Part shown: one piece after another, positions 45,093-52,921 of the stretch
Layout of the letters: the number at the start of each line of letters is the position of its first letter
Numbering within the stretch: position 1 is the first letter of the stretch
Assembly (NCBI RefSeq): GCF_014207235.1
Contig: NZ_JACHDA010000004.1
Location: 409,084-473,083 of the forward strand
Origin: Sphingopyxis sp. JAI128
Lineage (GTDB): Bacteria > Pseudomonadota > Alphaproteobacteria > Sphingomonadales > Sphingomonadaceae
Reading direction: 5' to 3'
Length of the DNA stretch: 64,000 bases
Made by a program: the position numbers and the translations under genes
Notes under the pieces: model-generated
What the model saw: only the letters and a program-made list of their open reading frames with translations
Databases searched by the model: none
Told to the model about the DNA's origin: nothing

Positions 45093-45643
45093 CGTCCGGC
45101 GCCTGCGATCGCGGCAACGAGAGAGCGGATCATCGCAGTCATGTCTTCGCGGCCGCTGGCCGCGATTCGGCAGCCGCGCGCCGCGAGCGCAAGCGTGCGG
45201 CCGTTGAGCCGGGCGTCGGATTCGCTGCGTCCGCCGGCTTCCAGGACCGAGGCGAAGAAGCGCGACAGATCATCATAGAGTGCGCGCACGGCCGGGAAAC
45301 CGAGATCGTCCATGTCGCGCGATTCCGGATGGGCAGCGTGCACGTCGAAGACGCTTTCGTTCCACGCGAGGCATGCGGTCAGCAGCTTGTCGTGAAGAGC
45401 CTCGATCGGCGCGATGCGCTCGCCCAAGCGCTCGATCTGGCGTCGGTTGAGACCGAGTACGAGCGCCGAGAAGATTTCATCCTTGCCCGGAAACAGCAGA
45501 TAGACGGCCGGGCGCGACATGCCCGCCGCCTCGGCCAGCAGTCCCATCGTGGTCCGCGCATATCCGAACCGCATGAAAATCGTCTCGGCCGCTGCCAGCA
45601 GCAAGTCGGTTCGCGCTTCGCGGTCGATCGTCTCCCGTCCCAT
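45089..45643 (-). CDS. TetR/AcrR-family transcriptional regulator
   Basis: The 184-residue regulator has the TetR helix-turn-helix: A-A-E-T-I-F-M-R-F-G-Y, T-T-M-G-L-L-A-E-A-A-G-M and P-A-V-Y-L-L-F-P-G-K-D-E-I-F. ATG 45643 has an AGGAAA site; an upstream in-frame ATG at 45661 lies inside the operator and is less likely. The TGACA-N13-TGTCA palindrome (45654-45676) lies directly before its start and before the divergent PhyH gene. It probably represses itself, the PhyH gene, and by matching sites the P450 at 6502 and the hydrolase operon at 46757. Confidence 0.88.
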   Translation of the reverse strand: MGRETIDREARTDLLLAAAETIFMRFGYARTTMGLLAEAAGMSRPAVYLLFPGKDEIFSALVLGLNRRQIERLGERIAPIEALHDKLLTACLAWNESVFDVHAAHPESRDMDDLGFPAVRALYDDLSRFFASVLEAGGRSESDARLNGRTLALAARGCRIAASGREDMTAMIRSLVAAIAGAGR

Positions 45644-45653
45644 GAAGGTTTCC

Positions 45654-45676
45654 TGACACAATTCGCAAAAATGTCA
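45654..45676. promoter_or_regulatory. Operator TGACA-N13-TGTCA in the TetR/PhyH divergent promoter
   Basis: TGACA (45654-45658) and TGTCA (45672-45676) flank 13 AT-rich bases between the TetR start (45643) and the PhyH start (45703). The same arms and spacing occur at 6438 and 46705. The position next to a TetR gene makes it the likely autoregulatory operator. Confidence 0.72.
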
Positions 45677-45702
45677 AACTGTAGCATCGAGAGGAGGAGC
45701 CG

Positions 45703-46686
45703 ATGGCCGTTGTATCGCTGAGCCAGCCCGACGCGGACGATCTGGATTTCGACGCGATCCGCATCACCGGAGAGCTGGAGACTGCCAATCATCTGCTCGA
45801 CGATCATGAGGCACTGATGCGGTTTCATGACGAAAAGGGCTATGTCTTCCTTCGCAATGTCCTCGATCCTGCTTCGGTCGAGGAGGCGCGCGCCGCGATG
45901 TTCGAGATCATGGAGCGCCACGGCGTGGTCGCGCCTGGCGCCTCCGAACCCGTCTGGACCGGCACGCCCTTTCCGGGTGGCATGGAGGAAAGCGAAGAAT
46001 TTGCCGGTATCTCGCGGCGCATCATCGAGCATCCTGGCAACCTCGAGCTTATGGCGCGCATCCTCGGCGAGCCTGCTGCCATGGTGCCGATCGTCCAATA
46101 CCGTATCTATCCGCCCAACGGACCGGTCACCGGGGTTCATCAGGACGGCTTCTTCAGCCCCGGCATCGTCAACTTCAAACCGATGTGGATGCCGCTCGTC
46201 GATATCGACCGCAGCATGGGCGGGCTGATGGTCGCGGTCGGACAGAATAAGCGCGGCTATTTCCACAATCTCGCCAAGGCCCCGCGCTGTCCGATCCCCG
46301 AAGGCGTGATCGAGCCCGGAAGCTGGGCGACGGCCGATTATCATCCCGGCGACGTGCTGGTCATCCATGGCGCGACGCCGCACGCCAGTCGGCCCAACCT
46401 GTCCGATCGCGTCCGCGTGTCGATCGATACCCGAATCCAGTCGGCGGGCAATCCGCGCGTCCTGCTCGGCACGGTCACCGGCTGGGCATCCGATCGGATC
46501 GATGTCGAGACGCACGATGGGCCGCGCAGCTTCCGCGTCGACGACGACACCTTCATCCGCATCCTGCACCCGGGCACGCGGATCCCGACCGGCGACTTTG
46601 CCGAGACGGTTCAGAAGGACATGAAACTCGCGATCGTGTTCGATGGCGATCATGCCGAGACGTTGCGCAAGGCGTCCGAAAACTGA
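45703..46686 (+). CDS. Phytanoyl-CoA dioxygenase (PhyH)-family Fe(II)/2-oxoglutarate oxygenase
   Basis: The 327-residue protein has the iron facial triad H146-x-D148 in G-V-H-Q-D-G-F and H227 in T-P-H-A-S-R-P, followed by the 2-oxoglutarate-binding arginine in R-V-R-V-S-I-D-T-R. Known relatives hydroxylate phytanoyl-CoA or small natural products. Here it may hydroxylate a branched or cyclic intermediate. It is expressed from the divergent promoter with the TetR gene and carries the operator upstream. Confidence 0.9.
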   Translation: MAVVSLSQPDADDLDFDAIRITGELETANHLLDDHEALMRFHDEKGYVFLRNVLDPASVEEARAAMFEIMERHGVVAPGASEPVWTGTPFPGGMEESEEFAGISRRIIEHPGNLELMARILGEPAAMVPIVQYRIYPPNGPVTGVHQDGFFSPGIVNFKPMWMPLVDIDRSMGGLMVAVGQNKRGYFHNLAKAPRCPIPEGVIEPGSWATADYHPGDVLVIHGATPHASRPNLSDRVRVSIDTRIQSAGNPRVLLGTVTGWASDRIDVETHDGPRSFRVDDDTFIRILHPGTRIPTGDFAETVQKDMKLAIVFDGDHAETLRKASEN

Positions 46687-46704
46687 GCCCGCACGCTCGA
46701 TCGT

Positions 46705-46727
46705 TGACATAATTTCATAATATGTCA
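46705..46727. promoter_or_regulatory. Operator TGACA-N13-TGTCA upstream of serine hydrolase operon
   Basis: TGACA (46705-46709) and TGTCA (46723-46727) form a perfect inverted repeat; the arms extend to TGACATA/TATGTCA. The site matches that at 6438, including the preceding T and trailing GAACGTC. It lies 30 bases before the GTG start of the hydrolase. Confidence 0.72.
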
Positions 46728-46756
46728 GAACGTCCAAAAATGTTGGGAGATGCGAT

Positions 46757-47908
46757 GTGACGGCGAACGATCTGGCCGAAGTGAATGTCGAGGGCGTGCG
46801 CGCGGCTATGGCCGCGGCGGTGGAAAGCGGAGCCGAAACCGGGCTGCACGTCGTCGCCTATCATCGGGGCCGGAAGATCATCGATCTCTGGGAGGGCGTT
46901 GCCGATCCGGCGACAGGCCGGAAGGTCGAAGCCGATACCCTGTTCAATGTCTATTCGGTGACGAAGGCGGTCACCGCAACGGCGCTTCATATCCAGGCCG
47001 AGCGAGGCCATGTCGACTATGACGCGCCGATCGCGACCTATTGGCCCGAATTCGCGGCTGGCGGCAAGGAAGGCGCGACGGTCCGCCATGCACTGACGCA
47101 CCGCGTCGGCGTCCCCCAGATGCCCGAGGGCGTGACGCCCGAAATGATGTGCGACTGGAATGCGATGACGACCGCGATCGCGGCGCTCCCGCCGCTCGCG
47201 CCACCCGGCGAGAAGACGCTCTACCAGTCGATGACCTTCGGCTGGATCGTTGGCGAAATCGTGCGCCGAACCGATCCCGAAGGGCGGGACTTTCGTCAAT
47301 TCATTCTCGACGAGATCTGCGCGTCGCTCGGTCTCGCCGACCTCTGGCTCGGTATTCCCGACGCCGCCGAGCCGCGCGTCGCGATCATGAGCGACCGCAA
47401 CGCCGGCGATCCGCCGCCGCCGCTCGCGACCCTGTTCAGCCAGTCGATGCCGCCGCAGGTAGCGCTCGTGCCGCCGGTCTTCGAACGCCCCGACGTTCGC
47501 CGCGCCTGTATTCCCGGCGTTGGCGGGATATTCAACGCGCGCGACGAGGCGCGCTTCTGGGCGTTGCTCGCCGAAGGCGGCGCGCTCGATGGCGTTCGGC
47601 TGCTGTCGGAAGAGCGGGTCGCCGGCTTCTCCAACGTGCGCGACAATGGCGATGAGCCCGATCCCGTCATGTTCGGCATCCCGATACCGATCAGCACCGG
47701 CGGTTATTGGCTCGGCGGTCACCGCGTCAGCTCGCCGCGCGCGATCTGGCACCCGGGCGCCGGCGGCTCGATCGGGTGGGCCGACCCCGACAATCGCCTC
47801 GCGGTCGCCATCTGCCACAACCGCATGTTCAACACCCGCACCGTCGAGGATGATCCGATCCTGCCGATCAGCCACGCCGTGATGGCCGCTGTCGGCCTGG
47901 AGGCCTGA
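46757..47908 (+). CDS. Serine hydrolase of the beta-lactamase/EstB family
   Basis: The 383-residue protein has the class C-type S67-V-T-K70 (SxxK) motif, Y156 in L-Y-Q-S as the Y-x-S motif, and a late H-P-G-A-G-G-S. Members of this family act as esterases or transesterases; no signal peptide is present, so antibiotic resistance is unlikely. It could hydrolyse an ester of the pathway. The start is GTG after TGGGAGA. It is the first gene of the operon with rubredoxin and a GMC oxidoreductase and carries the TetR-type operator. Confidence 0.86.
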   Translation: MTANDLAEVNVEGVRAAMAAAVESGAETGLHVVAYHRGRKIIDLWEGVADPATGRKVEADTLFNVYSVTKAVTATALHIQAERGHVDYDAPIATYWPEFAAGGKEGATVRHALTHRVGVPQMPEGVTPEMMCDWNAMTTAIAALPPLAPPGEKTLYQSMTFGWIVGEIVRRTDPEGRDFRQFILDEICASLGLADLWLGIPDAAEPRVAIMSDRNAGDPPPPLATLFSQSMPPQVALVPPVFERPDVRRACIPGVGGIFNARDEARFWALLAEGGALDGVRLLSEERVAGFSNVRDNGDEPDPVMFGIPIPISTGGYWLGGHRVSSPRAIWHPGAGGSIGWADPDNRLAVAICHNRMFNTRTVEDDPILPISHAVMAAVGLEA

Positions 47909-47911
47909 GCC

Positions 47912-48076
47912 ATGAAGCGCTGGATGTGCATGAATTGCGGCTGGGTCTACGACGAGGAGCTGGGTGACCCGCTCGGCGAAATCGCCCCCGGTACGGCCTG
48001 GGAGGATATTCCCGACGACTGGAAATGCCCCGATTGCGGCGCGACCAAGTCCGAGTTCGAAATGACCGAGATATGA
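47912..48076 (+). CDS. Rubredoxin
   Basis: The 54-residue protein has both CxxC iron ligand pairs, C6-x2-C9-G-W and C39-P-D-C42-G, with the typical W-x-D-I-P-D-D-W spacing. It transfers single electrons. It lies three bases after the hydrolase and seven before a GMC oxidoreductase. In family knowledge, rubredoxins serve alkane hydroxylases; here the neighbour is a flavin alcohol dehydrogenase, so it may take electrons from the GMC enzyme or feed an oxygenase (inference). Confidence 0.93.
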   Translation: MKRWMCMNCGWVYDEELGDPLGEIAPGTAWEDIPDDWKCPDCGATKSEFEMTEI

Positions 48077-48083
48077 GGCTGCG

Positions 48084-49688
48084 ATGACCTATGACTTCAT
48101 CATCGTCGGCGCCGGCTCCTCGGGATGCGTCCTTGCCGACCGGCTCACGCGGTCGGGCCGGAACAAGGTGCTGTTGATCGAAAGCGGCCCCGCCGATACG
48201 AGCCCGCTGATCGATATGCCGCGCGGGTTCGGCCGCACGCTCGTGCAGGGGAAGCTGACATGGGCCTATGTGGCATCCAAGACCGGCGGCCACAACGAAC
48301 CCGAATATTGGGTGCGCGGCAAGGTCCTCGGCGGGTCCAGCTCGGTGAACGGCATGGTCTATGTTCGCGGACAGCCCTCCGACTATGACGAGTGGGAAGC
48401 CGCGGGCTGCACGGGGTGGGGCTGGGACGCCCTGAAGCATAGCTTCCTCGCGATCGAGGATCATGAACTCGGAGCCTCCGACATGCGCGGCGCCGGCGGT
48501 CCCCTGCATATCACCGTCCACCCGCGCCGCGAGCCGGTGTGCGAGGCCATGATTGCGGCGGCCTCTCAATATGGCATTCCCGCGGTCGAGGACCTGAACG
48601 CAATCGACGGGCCCGGGTTCGGCTACCAGCCGCGCACCATATGGCGCGGCAAGCGGCAAAGCGCGGCGAAGGCCTTCCTCCGACCGGCCATGAACCGGCC
48701 CAACCTCACTGTCGCCACCGGAACCGACGTTCTTCATTTACTGGTCGAGGGTGCGCGGGTCACCGGGGTGCGCGTGCGCGACGCCGCCGGCGAACGCGAT
48801 GTCGCAGGCCGCGAGATCATCCTCAGCGCCGGCGCGCTCAACTCGCCGACCTTGCTTCAGCGCTCGGGGATCGGGCCCGCCGACCATTTAAAATCGGTCG
48901 GGGTAGAGGTGCGGGTCGACGCGCCAGGTGTCGGACACAATATGCGCGAGCACCGCCTGCTTCGCGCGCAGTTCCGGCTGCGGCGCGGAAGCAACAACCG
49001 CGCGTTTCACGGTCTCGGCCTCGCGCGCAGCCTGGTCGCCTATGGGCTTGCCGGACGCGGTCCGCTGACCTCGGCCGCCTTCGAAGTCGGCGGCTTCATT
49101 CGCACCGAGCCCGGCTCCGGCCGGCCCGATGCGCAACTCGGCATGGGGCCGATGTCGATCGACACGTCGATCCCGGGCTTTGCGCTCGAGAAGGATCATG
49201 GCGCGCTGTGCGGCGGCTATGTGATGCGCCCGCAAAGCCAGGGTTCGATCCTGATCGCGGGGCCGGCTCTCGAAACGCCCGCGCTCATCGACCCCAATTA
49301 TCTCGCCACCGATTATGACCGCCGGGTCTCGGTTGCCTTGTTCCGGACCATCCGCGACATCTTCCGCCAACCCGCTCTAGCGCCATTCGTCGTTGGCGAG
49401 ACCGGCCCGGGCGACACCGTCGAGACCGACGATGAAATTGTCGACGCGTTTCATCGCATCGGCGCCAGCGGCTATCATGCGGCAGGAACCTGCCGGATGG
49501 GCAGCGATCCCGAATCGGTTGTCGATACGCGACTGAGGGTGCGCGGCGTGGCCGGCCTGCGCGTCGTCGACATATCGGTGATGCCGTCCCTGGTCTCCGG
49601 CAACACCAATGCCGCGGCGATGGCGATGGCCTGGCGCGCGGCCGATCTGATCGAAGAGGATATGGCCGCGGAGCAGGTGTCAGCCTGA
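48084..49688 (+). CDS. GMC-family FAD alcohol oxidoreductase
   Basis: The 534-residue enzyme has F-I-I-V-G-A-G-S-S-G-C-V, the signature G-K-V-L-G-G-S-S-S-V-N-G and the C-terminal active site G-Y-H-A-A-G-T-C-R-M-G plus S-G-N-T-N-A-A. It is a paralogue of the gene at 28430. It oxidises an alcohol, perhaps the P450 product. It follows rubredoxin by seven bases, and the hairpin at 49699-49729 lies between its stop and the convergent MarR gene. Confidence 0.92.
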   Translation: MTYDFIIVGAGSSGCVLADRLTRSGRNKVLLIESGPADTSPLIDMPRGFGRTLVQGKLTWAYVASKTGGHNEPEYWVRGKVLGGSSSVNGMVYVRGQPSDYDEWEAAGCTGWGWDALKHSFLAIEDHELGASDMRGAGGPLHITVHPRREPVCEAMIAAASQYGIPAVEDLNAIDGPGFGYQPRTIWRGKRQSAAKAFLRPAMNRPNLTVATGTDVLHLLVEGARVTGVRVRDAAGERDVAGREIILSAGALNSPTLLQRSGIGPADHLKSVGVEVRVDAPGVGHNMREHRLLRAQFRLRRGSNNRAFHGLGLARSLVAYGLAGRGPLTSAAFEVGGFIRTEPGSGRPDAQLGMGPMSIDTSIPGFALEKDHGALCGGYVMRPQSQGSILIAGPALETPALIDPNYLATDYDRRVSVALFRTIRDIFRQPALAPFVVGETGPGDTVETDDEIVDAFHRIGASGYHAAGTCRMGSDPESVVDTRLRVRGVAGLRVVDISVMPSLVSGNTNAAAMAMAWRAADLIEEDMAAEQVSA

Positions 49689-49698
49689 CCGGCCTGCG

Positions 49699-49729
49699 CG
49701 CGCCTTCGAGAGCTAGCTCGCGGCGCGCC
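49699..49729. terminator. Hairpin between convergent GMC and MarR genes
   Basis: GCGCGCC (49699-49705) pairs with GGCGCGC (49723-49729), and an inner CGAG (49708-49711) pairs with CTCG (49718-49721), giving an 11-pair stem with a small bulge. It overlaps the 3' end of the MarR gene. No T-run follows, so termination strength is uncertain. Confidence 0.5.
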
Positions 49730-50156
49730 GCGACAGATTGGCCCGTATCCTGTCCACGAGCAGGGCAAGCTGGTCGCGCTCGGCATCGGTCAGACCGTCG
49801 GTCGCTTCCAGGCTGACGGCTGCAGTGATCGACCGTATCGACTGGACGAGCTCGCGCCCGCGCGGTGTCAGGTAGAGCCGCAGCGCTCGGCGATCGGCGG
49901 GGTCCGCCTGGCGCTGGAGTGCGCGCGAGGCTTCGAGGCGATCCACCATTCTCGAAAGCGTGATCGGCTCGACCTCGATAAGCTCGGCGAGTTCGCCCTG
50001 TCTGATCCCCTCGTTCCGCCCGAGATAAGCCATCAGCCTGTATTGCAGGGCGGTCACGCCGGTCTCCCGGGTGCGTGCATTGAAGGCACGGCGGAACAGC
50101 CGCGCCGCATCGCCGAGCAGGTAGCCGATGGCGGCCTGTGGGTCCTCGCCGCTCAT
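49713..50156 (-). CDS. MarR-family transcriptional regulator
   Basis: The 147-residue regulator has the MarR winged helix: T-A-L-Q-Y-R-L-M-A-Y-L, R-Q-G-E-L-A-E-L-I-E-V-E-P-I-T-L-S-R-M-V-D-R-L-E and the wing D-P-A-D-R-R-A-L-R-L-Y-L-T-P-R-G. ATG 50156 overlaps the crotonase stop (ATGA), so both are co-transcribed; the longer frame upstream lies in the crotonase. MarR proteins commonly sense aromatic or acidic ligands, often CoA esters. It may regulate its own operon and the divergent one at 51027. Confidence 0.9.
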   Translation of the reverse strand: MSGEDPQAAIGYLLGDAARLFRRAFNARTRETGVTALQYRLMAYLGRNEGIRQGELAELIEVEPITLSRMVDRLEASRALQRQADPADRRALRLYLTPRGRELVQSIRSITAAVSLEATDGLTDAERDQLALLVDRIRANLSRRAAS

Positions 50157-50938
50157 GTCCCGCCGAATTCGGGCGGCCGCCGGTCGCGGACGGCAGCGAG
50201 GCCTTCGCGAAAGTCGGCGCTGGTCAGGAGCAGCGCCTGTTGCGGCAGATTTGCCGACCATTCGGCGTCCATGCTGGTTTCTCCGCCCCGCCGGAGCGCG
50301 GTCTTGATCGCACTATAGGCCAGCGGCGCGGCCCGTGCGAGCTCGTCGGCGAGTTCGAGGCCGCGACTCCGCAAGGCGTCGGGGGCGACGAGTTCGGTCG
50401 CGAGACCGATCGCGAGCGCTTCCTCAGCCTTAACGGCCCGGCCGCGCAGGCACATGTCCGCCGCACGGGTCATGCCGATCAGCCGCGGCAGGAGATAGGT
50501 TCCGCCAAGCGGCGGCATGATCCCGAGCTTGACCCAACTTTCCTGGAAGAAGGCGCCGTCGGCGACGATCCGGAAGTCGCAGGCGAGCGCGAGTTCGCAG
50601 CCCACGGTCACCGCGGCTCCTTGGACGAGCGCGATCGTCGGCTTCGGGCAATGATAGAGGCGGCGAGCGGCCCCCTGGAAATGCGTATAAACCTGATGAC
50701 GGATCGCGGCGGTATCCATGCGCGTCAGGTCATCAAGGAAGGCAAAGTCGGCACCCGCCGAGAAATGCTTGCCGTCGGCGGCGAGAATGATCGCGCGGAT
50801 GGTTTCGTCGGCGGTCAGTTCGTCGACCGCCTCGCAAATCTCCCGCAGCGTCTGCGGACGTGAGCTATTGTTGGCTTCGGCGCGCGCCATGATGACGAGC
50901 CCGACCGCCCCGCTCCGCTCGATCCGGATATCGTCCAT
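50153..50938 (-). CDS. Enoyl-CoA hydratase/isomerase (crotonase) family protein
   Basis: The 261-residue crotonase has G-K-H-F-S-A-G-A-D-F-A-F-L and Q-G-A-A-V-T-V-G-C-E-L-A-L-A as oxyanion-hole regions, then V-K-L-G-I-M-P-P-L-G-G-T-Y-L-L-P-R. The usual glutamates are replaced (P-P-L-G-G), so simple hydration is doubtful. ATG 50938 follows GGAGAGGAAAG; the nine-residue extension is not used. Coupled to the MarR regulator, and divergent from the five-gene operon starting at 51027. Confidence 0.86.
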   Translation of the reverse strand: MDDIRIERSGAVGLVIMARAEANNSSRPQTLREICEAVDELTADETIRAIILAADGKHFSAGADFAFLDDLTRMDTAAIRHQVYTHFQGAARRLYHCPKPTIALVQGAAVTVGCELALACDFRIVADGAFFQESWVKLGIMPPLGGTYLLPRLIGMTRAADMCLRGRAVKAEEALAIGLATELVAPDALRSRGLELADELARAAPLAYSAIKTALRRGGETSMDAEWSANLPQQALLLTSADFREGLAAVRDRRPPEFGGT

Positions 50939-51026
50939 GCTCTTTCCTCTCCACTTGCACATCATTTTGCATCTGCCATAATGCTATATACAATTTATAC
51001 AATGAAGATCGATATGGGAGCGGGTG

Positions 51027-51782
51027 ATGCAGGATTTCGGCGACGGCGGCGCGTTCGTTCTCGGCGGAAGCGGCGGGCTGGGGCGGGCCATTTGCGAAGC
51101 GTTTGCGCGGGCCGGCGTTCCGGTCGCCTTGACCTACCATAGCGACCGCGATGCAGGTGAGGCCACCGTCGCCGCGCTGGAGACCCTAGGCGTGGAGGCG
51201 CATCTCTTTCAGGTCGACTCGAGCGACCGCGCAGGCGTCGCTGCTGCGCTGTCGAATGCGGCCGGCGTGCTGGGCGGGCTCCACAGCGTGGTTTACGCCG
51301 GCGGCGCGGGCTTCACGCCCGAATTTTTGAGCCGGACCGAGGAAGCGGTCTGGCAGAATTGGTTCAAATATGACCTCATGGGCGCGATCAATCTCGCGCA
51401 GGCCGCTATTCCGCATCTCCGCGAGACACGCGGAGCCTTTACCGCCCTCAGTACCTATCAGGGCAAGATGATCGAGGTTCGGGGCAGCCCGTCGGCGATC
51501 TCCAAGGCGGCGGTCGACCGCATGGTGGCCGCGGTCGCCAAGGAAGAGGGGCGCCACGGAGTGCGCGCCAACAGCCTCCAGTGCGGCTGGATCGGGGTCG
51601 ACGGTGTCGAACGCCTTTTCGCGATGATGCCGCATCTTCGCGAGGAGAAGAAGAAGACCATCCCGATCGGCAGGGTGGGCCTCCCCGACGAAGTCGGCGA
51701 AACAGTCGTGTTTCTTTCCTCGCGCCGGGCGGGTTTCATTACAGGGGTTAACCTGACAGCCGACGGCGGGGAATCGCTGTGA
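51027..51782 (+). CDS. SDR-fold protein lacking the catalytic tyrosine
   Basis: The 251-residue protein has the SDR fold: V-L-G-G-S-G-G-L-G-R (11-20), a late V-F-L-S-S-R-R-A-G-F-I-T-G and the closing L-T-A-D-G-G. The catalytic Y-x3-K is replaced: the segment reads S-P-S156-A-I-S-K160, so Ser stands where Tyr is expected. S142 and the lysine are kept. It may be a structural subunit or catalyse a different reaction. GTG 51024 is an alternative start. It heads a five-gene operon whose last gene is also an SDR without the tyrosine. Confidence 0.83.
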   Translation: MQDFGDGGAFVLGGSGGLGRAICEAFARAGVPVALTYHSDRDAGEATVAALETLGVEAHLFQVDSSDRAGVAAALSNAAGVLGGLHSVVYAGGAGFTPEFLSRTEEAVWQNWFKYDLMGAINLAQAAIPHLRETRGAFTALSTYQGKMIEVRGSPSAISKAAVDRMVAAVAKEEGRHGVRANSLQCGWIGVDGVERLFAMMPHLREEKKKTIPIGRVGLPDEVGETVVFLSSRRAGFITGVNLTADGGESL

Positions 51783-52198
51783 CCCCCGCCGCGGCTGGCG
51801 CCCTCGACGTCGCCGACATCCTTGCGATCAACAATTTGATCAACCTCTACGGCCATGTCGTCGACGAGCGCCAATGGTCGCGCATGGAAGAGCTGTTCAC
51901 CGGCGACATCGTCTTCGACATGACGAGTTTCGGGCCCGACATCCTCTACGGTCTCGAGGCGCTCCGGACCTGCTTTCGCGAGCTCGACCGGCACCCCCTC
52001 GCGCATCACGCGACGAACATCCTGATCGAGCCCAGCCCCGAGGGGGTCCGCGTCCTTTCGAAGGGTATCAGTCTTCGCAACGGAGAAATGGGCAGCACTG
52101 TCTATCGGGATCTGCTCCGCAAGACTGATGACGGCTGGCGCATCGCGCACCGGACCGCCGTGAAGCGCCGGTATGAAACCATCGCCGAGCCGAGTTGA
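51779..52198 (+). CDS. SnoaL-like (NTF2-fold) protein
   Basis: The 139-residue protein has the NTF2-like start D-I-L-A-I-N-N-L-I-N-L-Y-G-H-V-V-D-E, R-M-E-E-L-F-T-G-D-I-V-F-D and the closing G-W-R-I-A-H-R-T. H-H-A-T-N resembles active-site residues of scytalone-dehydratase-like isomerases. GTG 51779 overlaps the SDR stop (GTGA). As at 19901, the SnoaL-like gene travels with a ketosteroid-dehydrogenase-like flavoprotein, suggesting a shared ring-isomerisation or dehydration step. Confidence 0.82.
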   Translation: MTPAAAGALDVADILAINNLINLYGHVVDERQWSRMEELFTGDIVFDMTSFGPDILYGLEALRTCFRELDRHPLAHHATNILIEPSPEGVRVLSKGISLRNGEMGSTVYRDLLRKTDDGWRIAHRTAVKRRYETIAEPS

Positions 52199-52220
52199 CC
52201 GTGACCAGGAAAGCCTCGCC

Positions 52221-52910
52221 ATGACCCATGACTCCATCCTGCTTGTCTTGAGCAATGCGAACGTCGGCTCCGAACGCGCCTATAGCGACTGGTACCGCGA
52301 ACGGCATCTTGCCGACATGGTACAGCTCGATGGCGTCGCGGGCGGCGCGGTCCATGAACGTGCTGGCGATGGTCGCGACAGCGGCGAGGCCGGGCGCTGG
52401 CGCTTCGCGGCGCTCTATGAGCTCAGACAGCCTGTTGGCGACGTCCTCGCTGACGTCTTCGACCGGGCGGGCAGTGCCGCGATGGCGTTGACAGACACGA
52501 TCGATGCGTCCGGGGTCCTGATGCTGAGTGCGGAGGCGATCGGCGCGAGGCGGCTCGCCTCCTCCGACGCGGACCAGGGCGATGCGCTGCGCTACATCGT
52601 GCTTACCAATGCTGTCGCGGGCGAAGATGACGCTTTAAACAGCTGGTATGACGGCCGGCACCTCGACGATGTTCTCGCCATTCCCGGTTTCGTCGCGGCG
52701 CAGCGCTTTCGCATCGCGCCCGAGACCGCAGGCAAGCAAAGTCCGTGGCGCTACCTCGCGATCTACGAGCTCGCGCCGGAAGCGGCGGCGGCGGCGCTCG
52801 CCGAACTGACCGCGCGCGCCGGGGGCGATGCGATGCCGCTTTCGCCGGCACTCGACCGGGACAGCGTGCTTGCCGAGCTCTTCGTTCCCTTGCGCGAGCT
52901 TCCGGCCTGA
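52221..52910 (+). CDS. Tandem dimeric alpha-beta barrel (EthD-like) protein
   Basis: The 229-residue protein consists of two ferredoxin-like repeats. The first has Y-S-D-W-Y-R-E-R-H-L-A-D-M-V-Q-L-D-G-V near residue 20. The second has L-N-S-W-Y-D-G-R-H-L-D-D-V-L-A-I-P-G-F near 140. Both show the W-Y-x-x-R-H-L motif seen in EthD-type and related cyclase/monooxygenase proteins. The duplication would let one chain form the barrel that single-domain relatives form as dimers. No catalytic role can be assigned. It sits between the SnoaL-like gene and the flavoprotein. Confidence 0.72.
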   Translation: MTHDSILLVLSNANVGSERAYSDWYRERHLADMVQLDGVAGGAVHERAGDGRDSGEAGRWRFAALYELRQPVGDVLADVFDRAGSAAMALTDTIDASGVLMLSAEAIGARRLASSDADQGDALRYIVLTNAVAGEDDALNSWYDGRHLDDVLAIPGFVAAQRFRIAPETAGKQSPWRYLAIYELAPEAAAAALAELTARAGGDAMPLSPALDRDSVLAELFVPLRELPA

Positions 52911-52921
52911 AGGAGATGGCG

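Noticed and set aside
46757..47908. Beta-lactamase
   Set aside because: SxxK and YxS motifs are present but there is no signal peptide, and the operon encodes rubredoxin and an alcohol oxidoreductase; an EstB-type esterase is more likely.
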